Shown here: positions 5,494 through 5,992 of the stretch, in pieces | How the letters are laid out: every line of letters begins with the position of its first letter | How positions within the stretch are numbered: position 1 is the stretch's first letter | Source of the DNA: Anaerolineales bacterium UBA2232 | Lineage (GTDB): Bacteria; Chloroflexota; Anaerolineae; UBA2200 | Direction of reading: 5' to 3' | DNA: 5,992 nt | Assembly (NCBI GenBank): GCA_002348045.1 | Contig: DDYO01000058.1 | Location: 1 to 5,992 of the forward strand | Translations under genes and position numbers: made by a program | The notes under the pieces: generated by a model | What the model was told of the DNA's origin: nothing | The model's database searches: none | The model's input: only the letters and a program-made list of their open reading frames with translations

Positions 5494-5992
5494 TCACCGT
5501 GACGCTCACGACTACTGAACCGTCGTTGGCCGAGAGCTCGGCAATCTCGATTCGGCTTGGCCCTGGCATTTTGAGCTCGAACTGCACCAGACCGGCAAAG
5601 TCGCCCGGAGAGCCCATCTCCGCGTTCACCATGATTGGGCCGATGCCTACAAGCGCACCCGATGCATCATAGACACGGTACGTCAATGTCGCCTCAAAGG
5701 GCGAAACCGTCACACTACCGCTCACGGCTACCGGACTGCTGACCCGATCGCCTTCCCTGGGTTGAATGAGCGTGATGAGCCTCTCGCTGGGCTCGTTGGC
5801 AGTGAGCATGGTCTGGAACTGCAACAGCTGCTTTCCTTGCTCATCCACGAGCAAGAGCTGACCCATAAGCACTCGGTACGTCCGGGCTGCCCCCAAAGCC
5901 GCAAAGTACGCCGTCTCCTGCTCCATGCGTCCAGGTTCGGTGCAGAACATCTTGGTAGCTGTCAGCGGGCCGAACTGCAAGGATTCGTCACT
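5477..5992 (-). CDS. META-domain plus Gmad2-domain protein, C-terminal part (5' end outside window)
   Basis: The leftward frame is open to the right edge and ends at TGA 5477-5479, giving 171 visible residues. The TTG at 5980 is probably internal, because the preceding in-frame codons read SDES and the motif they begin is cut by the window. Residues 1 to about 59 are the C-terminal part of a META (HslJ-like) domain: LQFGPLTATKMFC, then a MEQETAYFAALG helix, then YRVLMGQLLLVDEQGKQLLQF. Residues about 73-169 match a Gmad2 immunoglobulin-like domain, from ITLIQPREGDRVSSPVAVSGS through FEATLTYRVYD and PGDFAGLVQFEL to a beta-rich end. Both domains are typical of exported or lipid-anchored envelope proteins, so a signal peptide is expected in the missing part. 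The exact role is unknown. The probable frameshifted frame follows with overlapping ends. Confidence 0.82.
   Translation of the reverse strand, partial: SDESLQFGPLTATKMFCTEPGRMEQETAYFAALGAARTYRVLMGQLLLVDEQGKQLLQFQTMLTANEPSERLITLIQPREGDRVSSPVAVSGSVTVSPFEATLTYRVYDASGALVGIGPIMVNAEMGSPGDFAGLVQFELKMPGPSRIEIAELSANDGSVVVSVTVNVLME

Noticed and set aside
1..5992. CRISPR arrays, tRNA or rRNA genes, insertion sequences
   Set aside because: No repeat-spacer pattern, tRNA-like cloverleaf, rRNA segment, transposase or paired terminal inverted repeats were seen on reading.

Overview
The window is GC-rich (about 60% by eye) bacterial DNA. A compact block of five genes runs rightward (positions 1-4794) and meets a leftward block (4828-5992) that holds an envelope-type protein and two uncertain small reading frames. 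The gene content (tungsten-type aldehyde:ferredoxin oxidoreductase, ferredoxin-type flavoenzyme, META and Gmad2 domains) suggests an anaerobe or facultative anaerobe. Uncultivated Chloroflexota/Anaerolineae or a similar deep lineage would fit, but this is only an inference from gene types; no rRNA or marker gene is present.

Rightward block. The window opens inside an aldehyde:ferredoxin oxidoreductase (AOR) gene; only its C-terminal ~274 residues are here. Next, 14 nt later, is a MoaD/ThiS-like ubiquitin-fold protein ending in Gly-Gly. Five nt after that is a full-length amidohydrolase resembling the SsnA aminohydrolase. Overlapping its stop codon by 8 nt is a dihydroorotate/dihydropyrimidine dehydrogenase-like (PreA-like) flavin barrel with a C-terminal 2x[4Fe-4S] ferredoxin domain. 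After a 98-nt gap comes a fold-type I PLP aminotransferase. The first four genes look like one translationally coupled operon; the aminotransferase may belong to it or have its own promoter.

Working model (inference). MoaD/ThiS-like protein supports the pterin cofactor of the AOR. AOR oxidises an aldehyde and reduces ferredoxin. The PreA-like protein, which has no PreT partner in view, exchanges those low-potential electrons with an unknown unsaturated substrate. The SsnA-like enzyme hydrolyses or deaminates a (probably nitrogen-containing) substrate, and the aminotransferase handles an amino-acid/oxo-acid step. Two of these proteins carry substitutions at positions normally important for catalysis: Gln at the usual beta-strand-6 His of the amidohydrolase, and Tyr at the usual Cys/Ser base of the DHODH-like protein. 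The pathway may therefore use non-standard chemistry.

Leftward block. From the right edge inward there is a partial META-Gmad2 protein (5477-5992), a probably frameshifted gene (5100-5493), and a small one-helix membrane protein candidate (4828-5076). Spacing is tight, which would fit a small operon converging on the rightward block. A weak hairpin lies in the 33-nt convergent gap.
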